Assembly (NCBI GenBank): GCA_937941245.1
Contig: CALDYC010000065.1
Span: 1 to 60,564 of the forward strand
DNA from: an uncultured Acidimicrobiales bacterium
GTDB taxonomy: Bacteria > Actinomycetota > Acidimicrobiia > Acidimicrobiales > UBA10347
Direction: 5' to 3'
Length of the DNA stretch: 60,564 bases
The translations under genes were made by a program, and so were the position numbers. Below are positions 17,818 to 25,284 of the stretch, piece by piece (the first letter of the stretch is position 1; each line of letters begins with the position of its first letter). The notes beneath the pieces were generated by a model, which did not search any database, had not been told where the DNA came from, and saw nothing but the letters and a program-made list of their open reading frames with translations.

Positions 17818-17845
17818 TTCCACTAGGTAATTCTACCTAGTGGAA
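17818..17845. promoter_or_regulatory. Perfect 12-bp inverted repeat before the diguanylate cyclase gene
   Basis: TTCCACTAGGTA (17818-17829) and TACCTAGTGGAA (17834-17845) are perfect inverted arms around ATTC. There is no T-run after it, so it is not a typical terminator. Its 3' arm runs into the GGAAGG ribosome site (17842-17847) of GTG 17854, so as RNA the hairpin would hide the ribosome site; as DNA it would be a strong dimeric operator. Confidence 0.55.
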
Positions 17846-17853
17846 GGCGATCG

Positions 17854-19503
17854 GTGGGACTGATCGCCGGTGGGATTGCGATGGATAAGCCCAAGTGGCA
17901 AAAGACACTTCTCCGTAACGTTTTTGTCGCGGTCGCCGTCGTTGCGGTCGGCCTCGCAGTCGCATCGCTGGTCTTGCTGCAAGACCACCGCAGCAATGCT
18001 GCTGATCAACGTGAGATGGAACGCGTGGTCAACGCCATCGCAGCCGAGTCGGCCGCGGTCACTACCGAATATCTTGCCGCCCCCGAGTCAGCGGTGGGCG
18101 TGGTTGCCAGCGTCTACAACGATGTCGCGTTAAGCGAGGACATGCGTAGACGCCTCTTCATTGGCTTGATCGACAGCCACGATCAGATCGACGCCGTCTT
18201 TGTCGGTTACCCCAACGGGGACTTCTCATTTTTCGCACGTGCCCTTGAAACTGAAGGTATCTATCGGTCGCGCGAGATCTCGACGAGCCCAACCCGACGT
18301 GTCGCTGAAGCGTGGTACGACAGCGACCAACGCGAGATCCGGTCCGCCTTCAATGACGAGTCTGACTACGATCCGCGCAGTCGGCCCTGGTACGGGCGAG
18401 TGGCGTCAGGCGCTCAGGACCAAAGCTGGACCGACCCGTATGTCTTTTCGAGTAGCAACGAAATCGGTGTCACCTTTAGTCGTGGAATCCGTAACGAAGC
18501 TGGCGAAATCGAGGCAGTCATCGGCGTCGATGTCACTCTCGACGAACTCGTATCGTTCATGGCGCGGCGCCGCCCGAGCGCCGATGGAACGGTCGCAGTG
18601 CTCAATGAGCGGGGCGATCTGCTCGCCAGCTCCGAAATCGACGTCGATGATCTGCGCCCCGACGATTGGGCCCTCCCGGCGGCTTCGGTGCACGCCGTCG
18701 AACAGGTCCAGCATCTGCAGGCGACTGGTGTCAACGCCGAACGGGCTGTATCGACCTATCGCAATGACGGGCAATTCGGCCAGGTCGTTCCGGTCGGTGG
18801 GACTTCGAGCTGGTACCTCGCGGTCGAAGCTGCCCAACACAACTTCATCGAGAGCCCGGCCTCGCCCCGATCGGTGCGAGTCATTGCGACGTTTCTGCTG
18901 GCAACACTGGCTGCAGCCATCGTTGCCCATGTCATACGCAGCCGAATCATCCGTTCGAAGGAGCTGCATATCGCGGCCAACATCGACCAGATGACCAAGC
19001 TCACCAATCGCGCGGGTGTTCTTAGTCACTTACGCGAGCTTCAGTCAACCGTTTCATCAACCCAAGACATCGTCGTCGCGGTCGTTGATGTCGACCGCTT
19101 TAAGAGCGTGAATGACACGTGGGGTCATGACGTCGGTGACGACGCGCTACGCGAGGTTGCACGGCGCATCGCCGGCAGCGCTCAGTCGCGCGATCTCCAC
19201 ACCGGGCGCCTCGGCGGCGACGAATTCATCGTCTACGGCGCCGTTGCCGCAGGCACATCGCTCGACGACGTGTGGGCCGCGATCGCAAGCCGCGTCGCCA
19301 GCATCGACAATCTCAACGGTCTGCCGATCGACATTGGAGCGAGCGTCGGCGTTGCTCAATCGCAAGACAACGCGACGATCGGCCTGCCGGAATTGCTCAA
19401 GCGAGCCGACACGGCGCTTTACCAAGCCAAGGCTCTTGGCGGCGGCGTAGCCGAACATGTCGATGCAACGGCGGGGTTACCCCACCAACGTTCGGCGAGG
19501 TAA
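17854..19503 (+). CDS. Membrane sensor diguanylate cyclase (dCache-like sensor + GGDEF)
   Basis: A 549-residue signal protein. A first membrane segment (about residues 25-46, VFVAVAVVAVGLAVASLVLL) and a second (about 344-364, VIATFLLATLAAAIVAHVI) bracket an extracytoplasmic Cache-type sensor with the diagnostic SRPWYGRV and SRGIRNEAGEIEAVIGVDVTLDEL. The C-terminal GGDEF domain has the intact signature GRLGGDEFIVYG, preceded by VDVDRFKSVNDTWGHDVGDDAL, so it should make c-di-GMP from two GTP. The RxxD inhibitory site is not obvious. GTG 17854 has GGAAGG 6 nt upstream; ATG 17881 is an alternative. The 3' end carries a 20-bp imperfect tandem duplication. Confidence 0.92.
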   Translation: MGLIAGGIAMDKPKWQKTLLRNVFVAVAVVAVGLAVASLVLLQDHRSNAADQREMERVVNAIAAESAAVTTEYLAAPESAVGVVASVYNDVALSEDMRRRLFIGLIDSHDQIDAVFVGYPNGDFSFFARALETEGIYRSREISTSPTRRVAEAWYDSDQREIRSAFNDESDYDPRSRPWYGRVASGAQDQSWTDPYVFSSSNEIGVTFSRGIRNEAGEIEAVIGVDVTLDELVSFMARRRPSADGTVAVLNERGDLLASSEIDVDDLRPDDWALPAASVHAVEQVQHLQATGVNAERAVSTYRNDGQFGQVVPVGGTSSWYLAVEAAQHNFIESPASPRSVRVIATFLLATLAAAIVAHVIRSRIIRSKELHIAANIDQMTKLTNRAGVLSHLRELQSTVSSTQDIVVAVVDVDRFKSVNDTWGHDVGDDALREVARRIAGSAQSRDLHTGRLGGDEFIVYGAVAAGTSLDDVWAAIASRVASIDNLNGLPIDIGASVGVAQSQDNATIGLPELLKRADTALYQAKALGGGVAEHVDATAGLPHQRSAR

Positions 19504-19530
19504 CCCCCAACAACGTTCGGCCAGGTCACC
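19486..19530. repeat. Tandem duplication across the cyclase stop codon, 20 bp, period 25
   Basis: Segments 19486-19505 and 19511-19530 match at 18 of 20 positions (core CAACGTTCGG then AGGT). The first contains the TAA stop at 19501-19503. It resembles the duplications at the ends of valS, the DmdA-like gene and tauD-like gene. Confidence 0.75.
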
Positions 19531-19645
19531 GTCATCGGTTCACACCACTGATTCGAACTCCAACGTTGTGATTTGCCGTGTTCTCGTGGTATCGCCCGGA
19601 TCTAGGGTTCGTCGCTGGACTTCGGCTGCAGAGAATTTCGATCAA

Positions 19646-19668
19646 AAACCCTTGATTTTCAGGGGTTT
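19646..19668 (-). terminator. Hairpin with T-run on the minus strand
   Basis: AAACCCTTGA and TCAGGGGTTT pair as a 10-bp stem with one G-T pair around TTT. Read on the minus strand the stem is followed by TTTTT, as in an intrinsic terminator; on the plus strand it may end transcription from the cyclase gene less efficiently. No minus-strand gene is seen upstream of it, so its client is unclear. Confidence 0.45.
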
Positions 19669-19691
19669 GGGGGCCCGAATCGTATTGCGCC

Positions 19692-19757
19692 TTGACAGAG
19701 CGCTCGGCTGACCTGTTCAATGGTGCACCTGCTGTAATTACGAATGTGTAATTACAC
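19692..19757 (+). promoter_or_regulatory. Candidate nrdAB promoter and palindromic operators
   Basis: TTGACA (19692-19697) is followed after 18 bp by TTCAAT (19716-19721). Directly downstream are GTAATTAC (19734-19741) and the perfect 12-bp palindrome GTGTAATTACAC (19746-19757), centres 14 bp apart. Repressor binding here would block initiation or early elongation. nrd operons are commonly repressed by NrdR, but this does not match the usual NrdR-box sequence or spacing, so the regulator is open. Confidence 0.5.
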
Positions 19758-19791
19758 CGGTGGTTGTGGGAAACTGGGCTAGATGTATGTC

Positions 19792-19937
19792 GTGCTCAGA
19801 GCAAACACCGGTGCGCATATCTCGCAACCAGCAGGAGCGACTGCCAACCCGCTTCCGGGACCAACATAGGAAGTGGACGCAGCCGCAGACCGCAAGGTCG
19901 CCTGCACTACTGGATTTGAGCGCATAGCTCTGAGCAC
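19792..19937 (+). ncRNA. Candidate structured 5' leader of nrdAB
   Basis: GTGCTCAGAGC (19792-19802) and GCTCTGAGCAC (19927-19937) are perfectly complementary over 11 bp. Just inside, TGCGC (19812-19816) pairs with GCGCA (19920-19924), and CCAGCAGG (19828-19835) with CCTG and CTGG (19901-19904, 19910-19913, 5-nt bulge between). Local hairpins are CTTCC/GGAAG (19852-19856 with 19869-19873) and GACC-GCAA-GGTC (19888-19899). The last competes with CGAC/GTCG pairing (19838-19841 with 19897-19900), so two alternative folds exist. This is hand pairing, not an energy calculation. Confidence 0.45.
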
Positions 19938-20053
19938 AACGACTCCAGCAAGCGGCAGTGAGTAACGGCAGTGAGCACACGGCACCGACGGGGGCGCTGA
20001 ACCGCACACGACCGCCTCGCTGGCATCGCGGAGTCGTGATTGAGGGAGAGAAC

Positions 20054-22513
20054 GTGGCATTGACCGATACCGCCAGCACCACACAAGTAGCTGACACCAA
20101 CGGACACAAGCCCGGCGACGACATCACGTTTGTCGACGACGCACCAACGCTCTCTGCCCCGCAAATGCGGGTTCGCAAGCGAGATAACAGCTTCGAGCCT
20201 GTTGACCCTATGAAGATCGTCGGTCGCATTCAGCGATGCGGTGAGGGCCTCGACGGGGTCGACCCCATGCGAGTCGCCACCCGGACCATGAGCGGTCTAC
20301 ACGACGGAGCAACCACGGTCGAACTCGACGAACTGGCGATCCGCACTGCCGCCTCGCTCATCATCGAAGAGCCGAACTACAGCCGCCTCGCCAGTCGTCT
20401 GCTCGCGACCTACATTCACGAAGAACTCCGTAACACCAACGTCAAGTCATTTAGCCAGTCCATCTCCGCTGGCCGCCTTGTAGGACTGATCAACGACCAG
20501 ACCGCTGACTTCGTCGAAGCACACGCGGCCCAATTCAACGGCGCCATCGACCACGACCGTGACAAGCTCTTCGAGTTCTTCGGCTTGCGCACCGTCTATG
20601 ACCGGTACCTCCTACGTCACCCCGAGACCCGCAAAGTCGTCGAGACCCCGCAGTACTTCTTCATGCGTGTTGCGTGTGGCCTGGCCACCGAGCCTGACGA
20701 AGCAATCACCTTCTACAACCTGCTGTCGTCGCTCGAATACCTGACGTCGAGCCCGACGCTGTTCAACTCCGGCACTGCCCACCCCCAAATGTCATCGTGC
20801 TACCTGCTCGACTCGCCACTCGACAGCCTCGAGAGCATCTACAAGCGCTACACCGACGTCGCCCGCCTCTCCAAGCATGCTGGTGGCATTGGGCTCAGCT
20901 ACAGCCGCATTCGCAGTCGCGGTTCGCTCATCAAGGGCACCAACGGTCTGTCGAACGGCATCGTCCCTTGGCTCAAGACCCTCGACTCGTCGGTCCAAGC
21001 CGTAAACCAGGGCGGCAAGCGCAAGGGCGCAGCCTGCGTCTATGTCGAGAGCTGGCACGCCGACATTTACGAGTTCCTCGAACTGCGCGACAACGCCGGC
21101 GACGAATCACGACGCACCCACCACCTCAATCTCGCCAATTGGGTCCCTGACCTGTTCATGCAGCGAGTCGAAAACGACTGGCAGTGGAGCCTGTTCGACC
21201 CCAAGAACGTTCCTCATTTCGTCGACCTGTATGGCGAAGAGTTCGAACGGGCCTACATCGAAGCTGAAGAAGCTGGCGCCTACGACCGGCAAGTTTCAGC
21301 CCGCGACCTCTACAGCCGCATGATGCGCACCCTGGCCCAGACGGGCAACGGCTGGATGACGTTCAAAGACGCATCGAACATCAAGTGCAACCAGACCGGC
21401 GCTCCACCCGTCGCTGGCGAACCACCGCGAGTCGTGCATTTGTCCAACCTGTGCACCGAAATTCTCGAAGTCACAAACCAGGACGAAACCGCCGTCTGCA
21501 ACCTCGGCTCGGTCAACCTGAGCCGTTTCGTCACAACCGACGACGCAGGCGACCCGACTTTTGACTTCGACAAGCTCGGCGAAGTCGTCCGCACTGCGGT
21601 GCCATTCCTCGACCGAGTCATCGACATCAACTTCTACCCAACCGACGAAGCCAGCACCTCAAACTCGGCATGGCGTCCAATCGGCCTCGGCATCATGGGC
21701 CTGCAAGACGTGCTGTTCAAGCTCCGCCTGCCGTTCGACTCGCCACAAGCACTCGAACTGTCAACCCGGATCTCCGAAGAGATTTACTACTGGGCCCTGT
21801 CAACGAGCTGCGACCTGGCTGAGCGCAACGGGCCCCACCCGACATTCGAACACACTCGCGCCGCCCGCGGCGAGCTTCAGTACGACATGTGGGCCGATGC
21901 CGTTCCGAGCGACATCGCCCGGTTCGATGCGCTCAAAGAACGCATCAGCACACACGGCCTGCGCAACTCGCTGATGATCGCCATCGCCCCAACGGCAACG
22001 ATTGCATCGATCTCTGGGTGCTACGAGTGCATCGAGCCGCAGGTCTCGAACCTGTTCAAGCGCGAAACGCTCTCAGGCGAGTTCATCCAGATCAATGCCT
22101 ACCTGGTGCGTGACCTACAGGCCCGGGGCTTGTGGACTGCAGACATGATTGCCGAGATCAAGACGGCCGAAGGCAGCATTCAGGACATCGACGGCATCCC
22201 TGATGACCTCAAGCAGCTGTATCGCACGGCATGGGAAGTACCCATGCGCTCGCTCATAGACATGGCCGCCGCTCGTGGTGCCTATATCGACCAAAGCCAG
22301 TCACTGAACCTGTTCATGGAAACGCCGACCATCGGCAAACTCAGCTCGATGTATCTGCATGCCTGGAAGGCCGGTCTCAAGACCACCTATTACCTGCGCA
22401 GCCGAGCAGCGACCCGCATCAACCAAACAACCACCACGACCAACCGTTTCAGTGACCAGGACGCCGTTGCGTGCTCACTTGAAAACCCCGAGTCCTGCGA
22501 GGCATGCGACTAA
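20054..22513 (+). CDS. nrdA: Ribonucleoside-diphosphate reductase, alpha subunit
   Basis: An 819-residue class I ribonucleotide reductase large subunit, which reduces NDPs to dNDPs. The N-terminus carries an ATP-cone (MRVRKRDNSFEPVDPMKIVGRI) for allosteric activity control. The catalytic barrel shows SCYLLDSPLDSL (active-site Cys), NQGGKRKGA, LCTEILEVTNQDETAVCNLGSVNLS (Asn-x-Cys-x-Glu catalytic stretch) and IAPTATIASISGCYECIEPQ. The C-terminal tail ends ESCEACD, the thioredoxin/glutaredoxin-reducible CxxC. GTG 20054 is chosen because GAGGGAGAG precedes it. The stop overlaps the nrdB start (TAATG). Confidence 0.97.
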   Translation: MALTDTASTTQVADTNGHKPGDDITFVDDAPTLSAPQMRVRKRDNSFEPVDPMKIVGRIQRCGEGLDGVDPMRVATRTMSGLHDGATTVELDELAIRTAASLIIEEPNYSRLASRLLATYIHEELRNTNVKSFSQSISAGRLVGLINDQTADFVEAHAAQFNGAIDHDRDKLFEFFGLRTVYDRYLLRHPETRKVVETPQYFFMRVACGLATEPDEAITFYNLLSSLEYLTSSPTLFNSGTAHPQMSSCYLLDSPLDSLESIYKRYTDVARLSKHAGGIGLSYSRIRSRGSLIKGTNGLSNGIVPWLKTLDSSVQAVNQGGKRKGAACVYVESWHADIYEFLELRDNAGDESRRTHHLNLANWVPDLFMQRVENDWQWSLFDPKNVPHFVDLYGEEFERAYIEAEEAGAYDRQVSARDLYSRMMRTLAQTGNGWMTFKDASNIKCNQTGAPPVAGEPPRVVHLSNLCTEILEVTNQDETAVCNLGSVNLSRFVTTDDAGDPTFDFDKLGEVVRTAVPFLDRVIDINFYPTDEASTSNSAWRPIGLGIMGLQDVLFKLRLPFDSPQALELSTRISEEIYYWALSTSCDLAERNGPHPTFEHTRAARGELQYDMWADAVPSDIARFDALKERISTHGLRNSLMIAIAPTATIASISGCYECIEPQVSNLFKRETLSGEFIQINAYLVRDLQARGLWTADMIAEIKTAEGSIQDIDGIPDDLKQLYRTAWEVPMRSLIDMAAARGAYIDQSQSLNLFMETPTIGKLSSMYLHAWKAGLKTTYYLRSRAATRINQTTTTTNRFSDQDAVACSLENPESCEACD

Positions 22514-23607
22514 TGGCCCTCACCGACCCCGCCTTTGATTACGACGACTACCAAAGCCGTCCAGATCTCGACCCACCACCGGCTACCCCGCCGATCACCG
22601 CTGAGCGGAACATTCTTGATCCGGGCTTTGAGCTCACGCTGCGCCCCATGCGGTACCCGCAGTTCTTCGACATGTATCGCGATGCAATCAAGAACACCTG
22701 GACCGTCGACGAAATCGACTTCAACGACGATCTCGCTGACCTTGCAAACAAGCTGACCCCAGCCGAACGCCACCTGGTCAACCGCCTGGTTGCGTTCTTT
22801 GCTACCGGCGACTCAATCGTCGCAAACAACTTGGTACTCAACCTGTACCAGCACATCAATGCTCCCGAAGCACGCATGTACCTGTCACGCCAGCTCTACG
22901 AAGAGGCACTGCACGTTCAGTTCTATTTGACGCTGCTCGACAACTACATCCCAGATCACGACGAACGACAGGCCGCCTTTGCGGCAGTTGAGAACATTCC
23001 GTCGATCAAGCAAAAAGCCGACTTTTGTTTCAAGTACATGGGAAGCCTGAACGGCGTCACCGAACTGCGCACCAAAGACGAACGCCGCCAGTTCCTGATG
23101 AACTTGATCTGCTTCGCCACATGTATCGAAGGCCTGTTCTTCTTCGCAGCGTTCGCCTACGTGTATTTCCTGCGATCCAAGGGACTGCTCAACGGCCTCG
23201 CCGACGGCACCAACTGGGTGTTCCGCGACGAGAGCATGCACATGAATTTCGCGCTCGAAGTCGTCAACACCGTCCGCGCTGAAGAGCCCGACCTCTTCGA
23301 CGACGCAATGAATCAGCGCATCAGCGACATGCTCGACGAAGCGGTCGACGTCGAATACAACTTCGCCGAAGACCTGCTGCGCGAAGGCGTCACTGGCATG
23401 TCGCTCAAAGACACCCGCCAATACCTCGAGTTCGTCGCTGACCAGCGCCTCACCCAGCTCGGGCTTCCGCTTCGATACAACGCATCGAACCCGTTTTCAT
23501 TCATGGAACTGCAAGACGTCCAACAGCTCGCGAACTTCTTCGAGCGCACCGTGTCGTCCTATCAGACCGGCATCGAAGGGACCGTCAACTTCGACGAGGA
23601 CTTCTAA
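22513..23607 (+). CDS. nrdB: Ribonucleoside-diphosphate reductase, beta subunit
   Basis: A 364-residue R2 protein housing the dimetal-tyrosyl cofactor for NrdA. Metal ligands are visible in helical motifs: YEEALHVQFY supplies Glu and His, with a Tyr seven residues after the Glu, matching the radical-tyrosine spacing of E. coli R2 (Glu115-His118-Tyr122). EGLFFFAAFAYVYF and RDESMHMNF supply the second Glu/Glu/His set. The start is taken at ATG 22513, which shares one base with the nrdA stop; ATG 22504 is in frame. The two subunits are thus translationally coupled. A strong hairpin at 23733-23760 follows. Confidence 0.96.
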   Translation: MALTDPAFDYDDYQSRPDLDPPPATPPITAERNILDPGFELTLRPMRYPQFFDMYRDAIKNTWTVDEIDFNDDLADLANKLTPAERHLVNRLVAFFATGDSIVANNLVLNLYQHINAPEARMYLSRQLYEEALHVQFYLTLLDNYIPDHDERQAAFAAVENIPSIKQKADFCFKYMGSLNGVTELRTKDERRQFLMNLICFATCIEGLFFFAAFAYVYFLRSKGLLNGLADGTNWVFRDESMHMNFALEVVNTVRAEEPDLFDDAMNQRISDMLDEAVDVEYNFAEDLLREGVTGMSLKDTRQYLEFVADQRLTQLGLPLRYNASNPFSFMELQDVQQLANFFERTVSSYQTGIEGTVNFDEDF

Positions 23608-23732
23608 CCACGATCGCTGGTGCCGCGGTGTTTCCCGACACCGCCGCCAGTCGCTCCATGACCGTCGTCCCCGGTCATGTGCAGCAAACCGGGAGTGGGT
23701 TTATCCCGAACGCACTCCCGTCTCCGGCATTG

Positions 23733-23760
23733 GGGCCCGACGTTCACCCTCGTCGGGCCC
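23733..23760 (+). terminator. Strong hairpin downstream of nrdB
   Basis: GGGCCCGACG (23733-23742) and CGTCGGGCCC (23751-23760) form a perfect 10-bp stem with an 8-nt loop, followed by TAATGTGGTTTT. The T-run is weak, as often in high-GC actinobacteria, but position and strength fit the end of the nrdAB transcript. A weaker stem, GGGAGTG/CACTCCC, precedes it. Confidence 0.65.
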
Positions 23761-23885
23761 TAATGTGGTTTTCAGGCAGAGATCTGAACACCATGGGCAT
23801 CGAGCACAAGCTCAGTCTGAACGGGCGACGCCGCCACTGAGCCGTTGGTCACCGTGACGCCTCAAACCACCTGCGGTGAGGCACG

Positions 23886-24287
23886 ATGGTGTCTATGCAG
23901 GGCTGGCCCATCCTCACCCGTTTGAGCACAGCGATTGCGGTTGCTATTTCAGTAGCGATTGCGATCTCGGCATGTGCAGCCGAAGCACCCCTCGACCTGT
24001 CCCCTCAAGCTGCGACCGGCCGCGATATCGCGAACGCCAACGGGTGCGCTTCGTGCCACGGCAAGAACGGACAAGGCAACACCGGCCCGAGTTGGCAGGG
24101 GCTTTATCTCACGCGTGTCAAGCTCGACGACGAGGCGACGGTGCTCGCAGACGACGAGTATCTGTATCGCTCAATCACTGACCCGAGCGGTCAAATCAAG
24201 CGAGACTGGACCCTCAAAATGCCTGAGAACGACCTCACCGATGACCAGGTATTCGCGATCATCGACTACATCAAGGAGCTGCAATGA
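23886..24287 (+). CDS. Lipid-anchored c-type cytochrome
   Basis: A 133-residue monohaem cytochrome c. The N-terminal hydrophobic stretch ends in a lipobox-like AISACAA, so it is probably a lipoprotein on the outer face of the membrane. The haem site is GCASCHGKNGQGNTGPSW; the axial Met is probably in LKMPENDLTDDQV, followed by the C-terminal helix AIIDYIKEL. It resembles small cytochromes that feed or accompany haem-copper oxidases. Its stop overlaps the SCO gene start by 4 bp (ATGA), beginning a tightly coupled six-gene run ending in menC. Confidence 0.92.
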   Translation: MVSMQGWPILTRLSTAIAVAISVAIAISACAAEAPLDLSPQAATGRDIANANGCASCHGKNGQGNTGPSWQGLYLTRVKLDDEATVLADDEYLYRSITDPSGQIKRDWTLKMPENDLTDDQVFAIIDYIKELQ

Positions 24288-24892
24288 AACGCCCATTCAG
24301 CGCCACAATCTTCGCCGCTCTCGCCGCTGTGCTACTGATCACTGCTTGTAGCTCTGCGCCGGAACGAACTATCGCTGGATATGAGCGTGACCCCGAGCCA
24401 TTCGTTGGCGACATCGCCCTACCAGCGGTCAACCGAGGCAACGTCGACTATGCCCTGCGGGCCGACCCAGGTGAGTTTTTGCTGGTCTACTTCGGATTCG
24501 CCAACTGCCCCGACATCTGCCCGACCACGCTGTCCGATGCCCGTCGAGCAATAGACGACCTCGGCGATCGAAGCGAGGACGTGGGGTTGGCGCTGATCAC
24601 GATCGACCCAGATCGAGACAACGCCGAAGATCTGAGCAACTACGTCCAGGCCTTTGTGACCGACGGAGTCGCCCTGCGCACCGAGGACCAGTTTGTGTTG
24701 CAGTCCGCTGCCGACGTGTTTGGCGTTACCTATGCGGTGCTGACCGACGACGCAGGCGAGATCGAGGTCAACCATACGCCCAGCCTGTTCGTCGTTGACG
24801 ATCAGGGAGTACTCAAGCTCACCTGGCCGTTCGGGGTGCCGTCGTCAGACATCACGAACGACCTCGACATCTTGTTCGGTCGTTTACCGTGA
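24284..24892 (+). CDS. SCO1/SenC/PrrC-family copper chaperone lipoprotein
   Basis: A 202-residue thioredoxin-fold protein with a lipobox (LLITACSS). The copper site is intact: CPDIC in FGFANCPDICPTTL and the distal His in VNHTPSLFVVDDQG. SCO proteins deliver copper to the CuA centre of cytochrome c oxidase or act as thiol reductases for it. Its place between a cytochrome c gene and a cupredoxin-like gene supports a role in a copper-dependent respiratory chain. It overlaps both neighbours by 4 bp. Confidence 0.93.
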   Translation: MKRPFSATIFAALAAVLLITACSSAPERTIAGYERDPEPFVGDIALPAVNRGNVDYALRADPGEFLLVYFGFANCPDICPTTLSDARRAIDDLGDRSEDVGLALITIDPDRDNAEDLSNYVQAFVTDGVALRTEDQFVLQSAADVFGVTYAVLTDDAGEIEVNHTPSLFVVDDQGVLKLTWPFGVPSSDITNDLDILFGRLP

Positions 24893-25284
24893 AGATTCGG
24901 CGGCGAATCGCTCAGTGCACCATGGCGTTGTTCGCGTCTGTTCTTGCTGTGACGGTGGTCGGCGGGTGCAGTAACAACGACGCCAGCTTCGAAGTCCTCG
25001 ACGCCGATCCCGAAGCCGTCGTCGATCATGGCTATGAGATTCCAGCCGGTGCCGGGCAAGCGCTCGATGCTGGCACACCCCTTGAGATCTTCCCGCCCGA
25101 GTTCCAGGCGCAGGTCGGCCAAACCCTCGAAATCGTCAACCTTGATGACCGGGGTCACCTCGTCGGCCCCTGGTTCGTCGGCGCTGGCGAGACGCTGCGC
25201 CAGACGTTTGCGTCGCCGGGAACCTTCATCGGCGAGTGCACGGTGCACCCGAGCGGCCAGATCGTCGTCAACATCTTCGCATGA
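24889..25284 (+). CDS. Cupredoxin-like lipoprotein
   Basis: A 131-residue protein with a lipobox (TVVGGCSNN) and one cupredoxin-like domain. The possible type 1 copper ligands are the His of DDRGHLVGPW and the Cys and His of GTFIGECTVHPSGQIVV; the usual axial Met after the last His is not obvious. It may carry electrons or copper at the cell surface. GTG 24889 overlaps the SCO stop and its own stop overlaps the next gene (ATGA). Confidence 0.85.
   Translation: MKIRRRIAQCTMALFASVLAVTVVGGCSNNDASFEVLDADPEAVVDHGYEIPAGAGQALDAGTPLEIFPPEFQAQVGQTLEIVNLDDRGHLVGPWFVGAGETLRQTFASPGTFIGECTVHPSGQIVVNIFA

Larger units (their letters stand above)
17543..17853. other. 311-bp intergenic region with repeat copy 2 and a long hairpin
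   Basis: The spacer separates the divergent methyltransferase and diguanylate cyclase genes. It holds the second 45-bp repeat and, next to the cyclase start, a 12-4-12 hairpin. Small open frames here (for example one reading TFERRYGSACE across the repeat) recur only because the repeat recurs; I do not regard them as genes. Confidence 0.6.
19504..20053. other. 550-bp region upstream of nrdA: promoter, palindromes and structured leader
   Basis: No protein gene is convincing here. It contains, in order, the end of the tandem duplication, a hairpin (19646-19668), a promoter-like TTGACA with two AT-rich palindromes (19692-19757), and a segment with long-range and local complementarity (19792-19937). 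It ends with the GAGGGAGAG ribosome site of nrdA at 20042-20050. If transcription starts near 19730 the nrdA leader is about 300 nt. Confidence 0.6.

Noticed and set aside
19740-19860. Adenosylcobalamin riboswitch before nrdA
   Set aside because: CAGGAGCGACTGCC (19832-19845) resembles the B12 box, but it has an extra base, and the other conserved elements such as GCCACTG and the GGGAA/CCCGC core are not found in the expected place. A covariance-model search would decide.
19738-20229. A 163-codon minus-strand frame over the nrdA leader
   Set aside because: No family features and no promoter or ribosome site; it runs into the nrdA coding region antisense.
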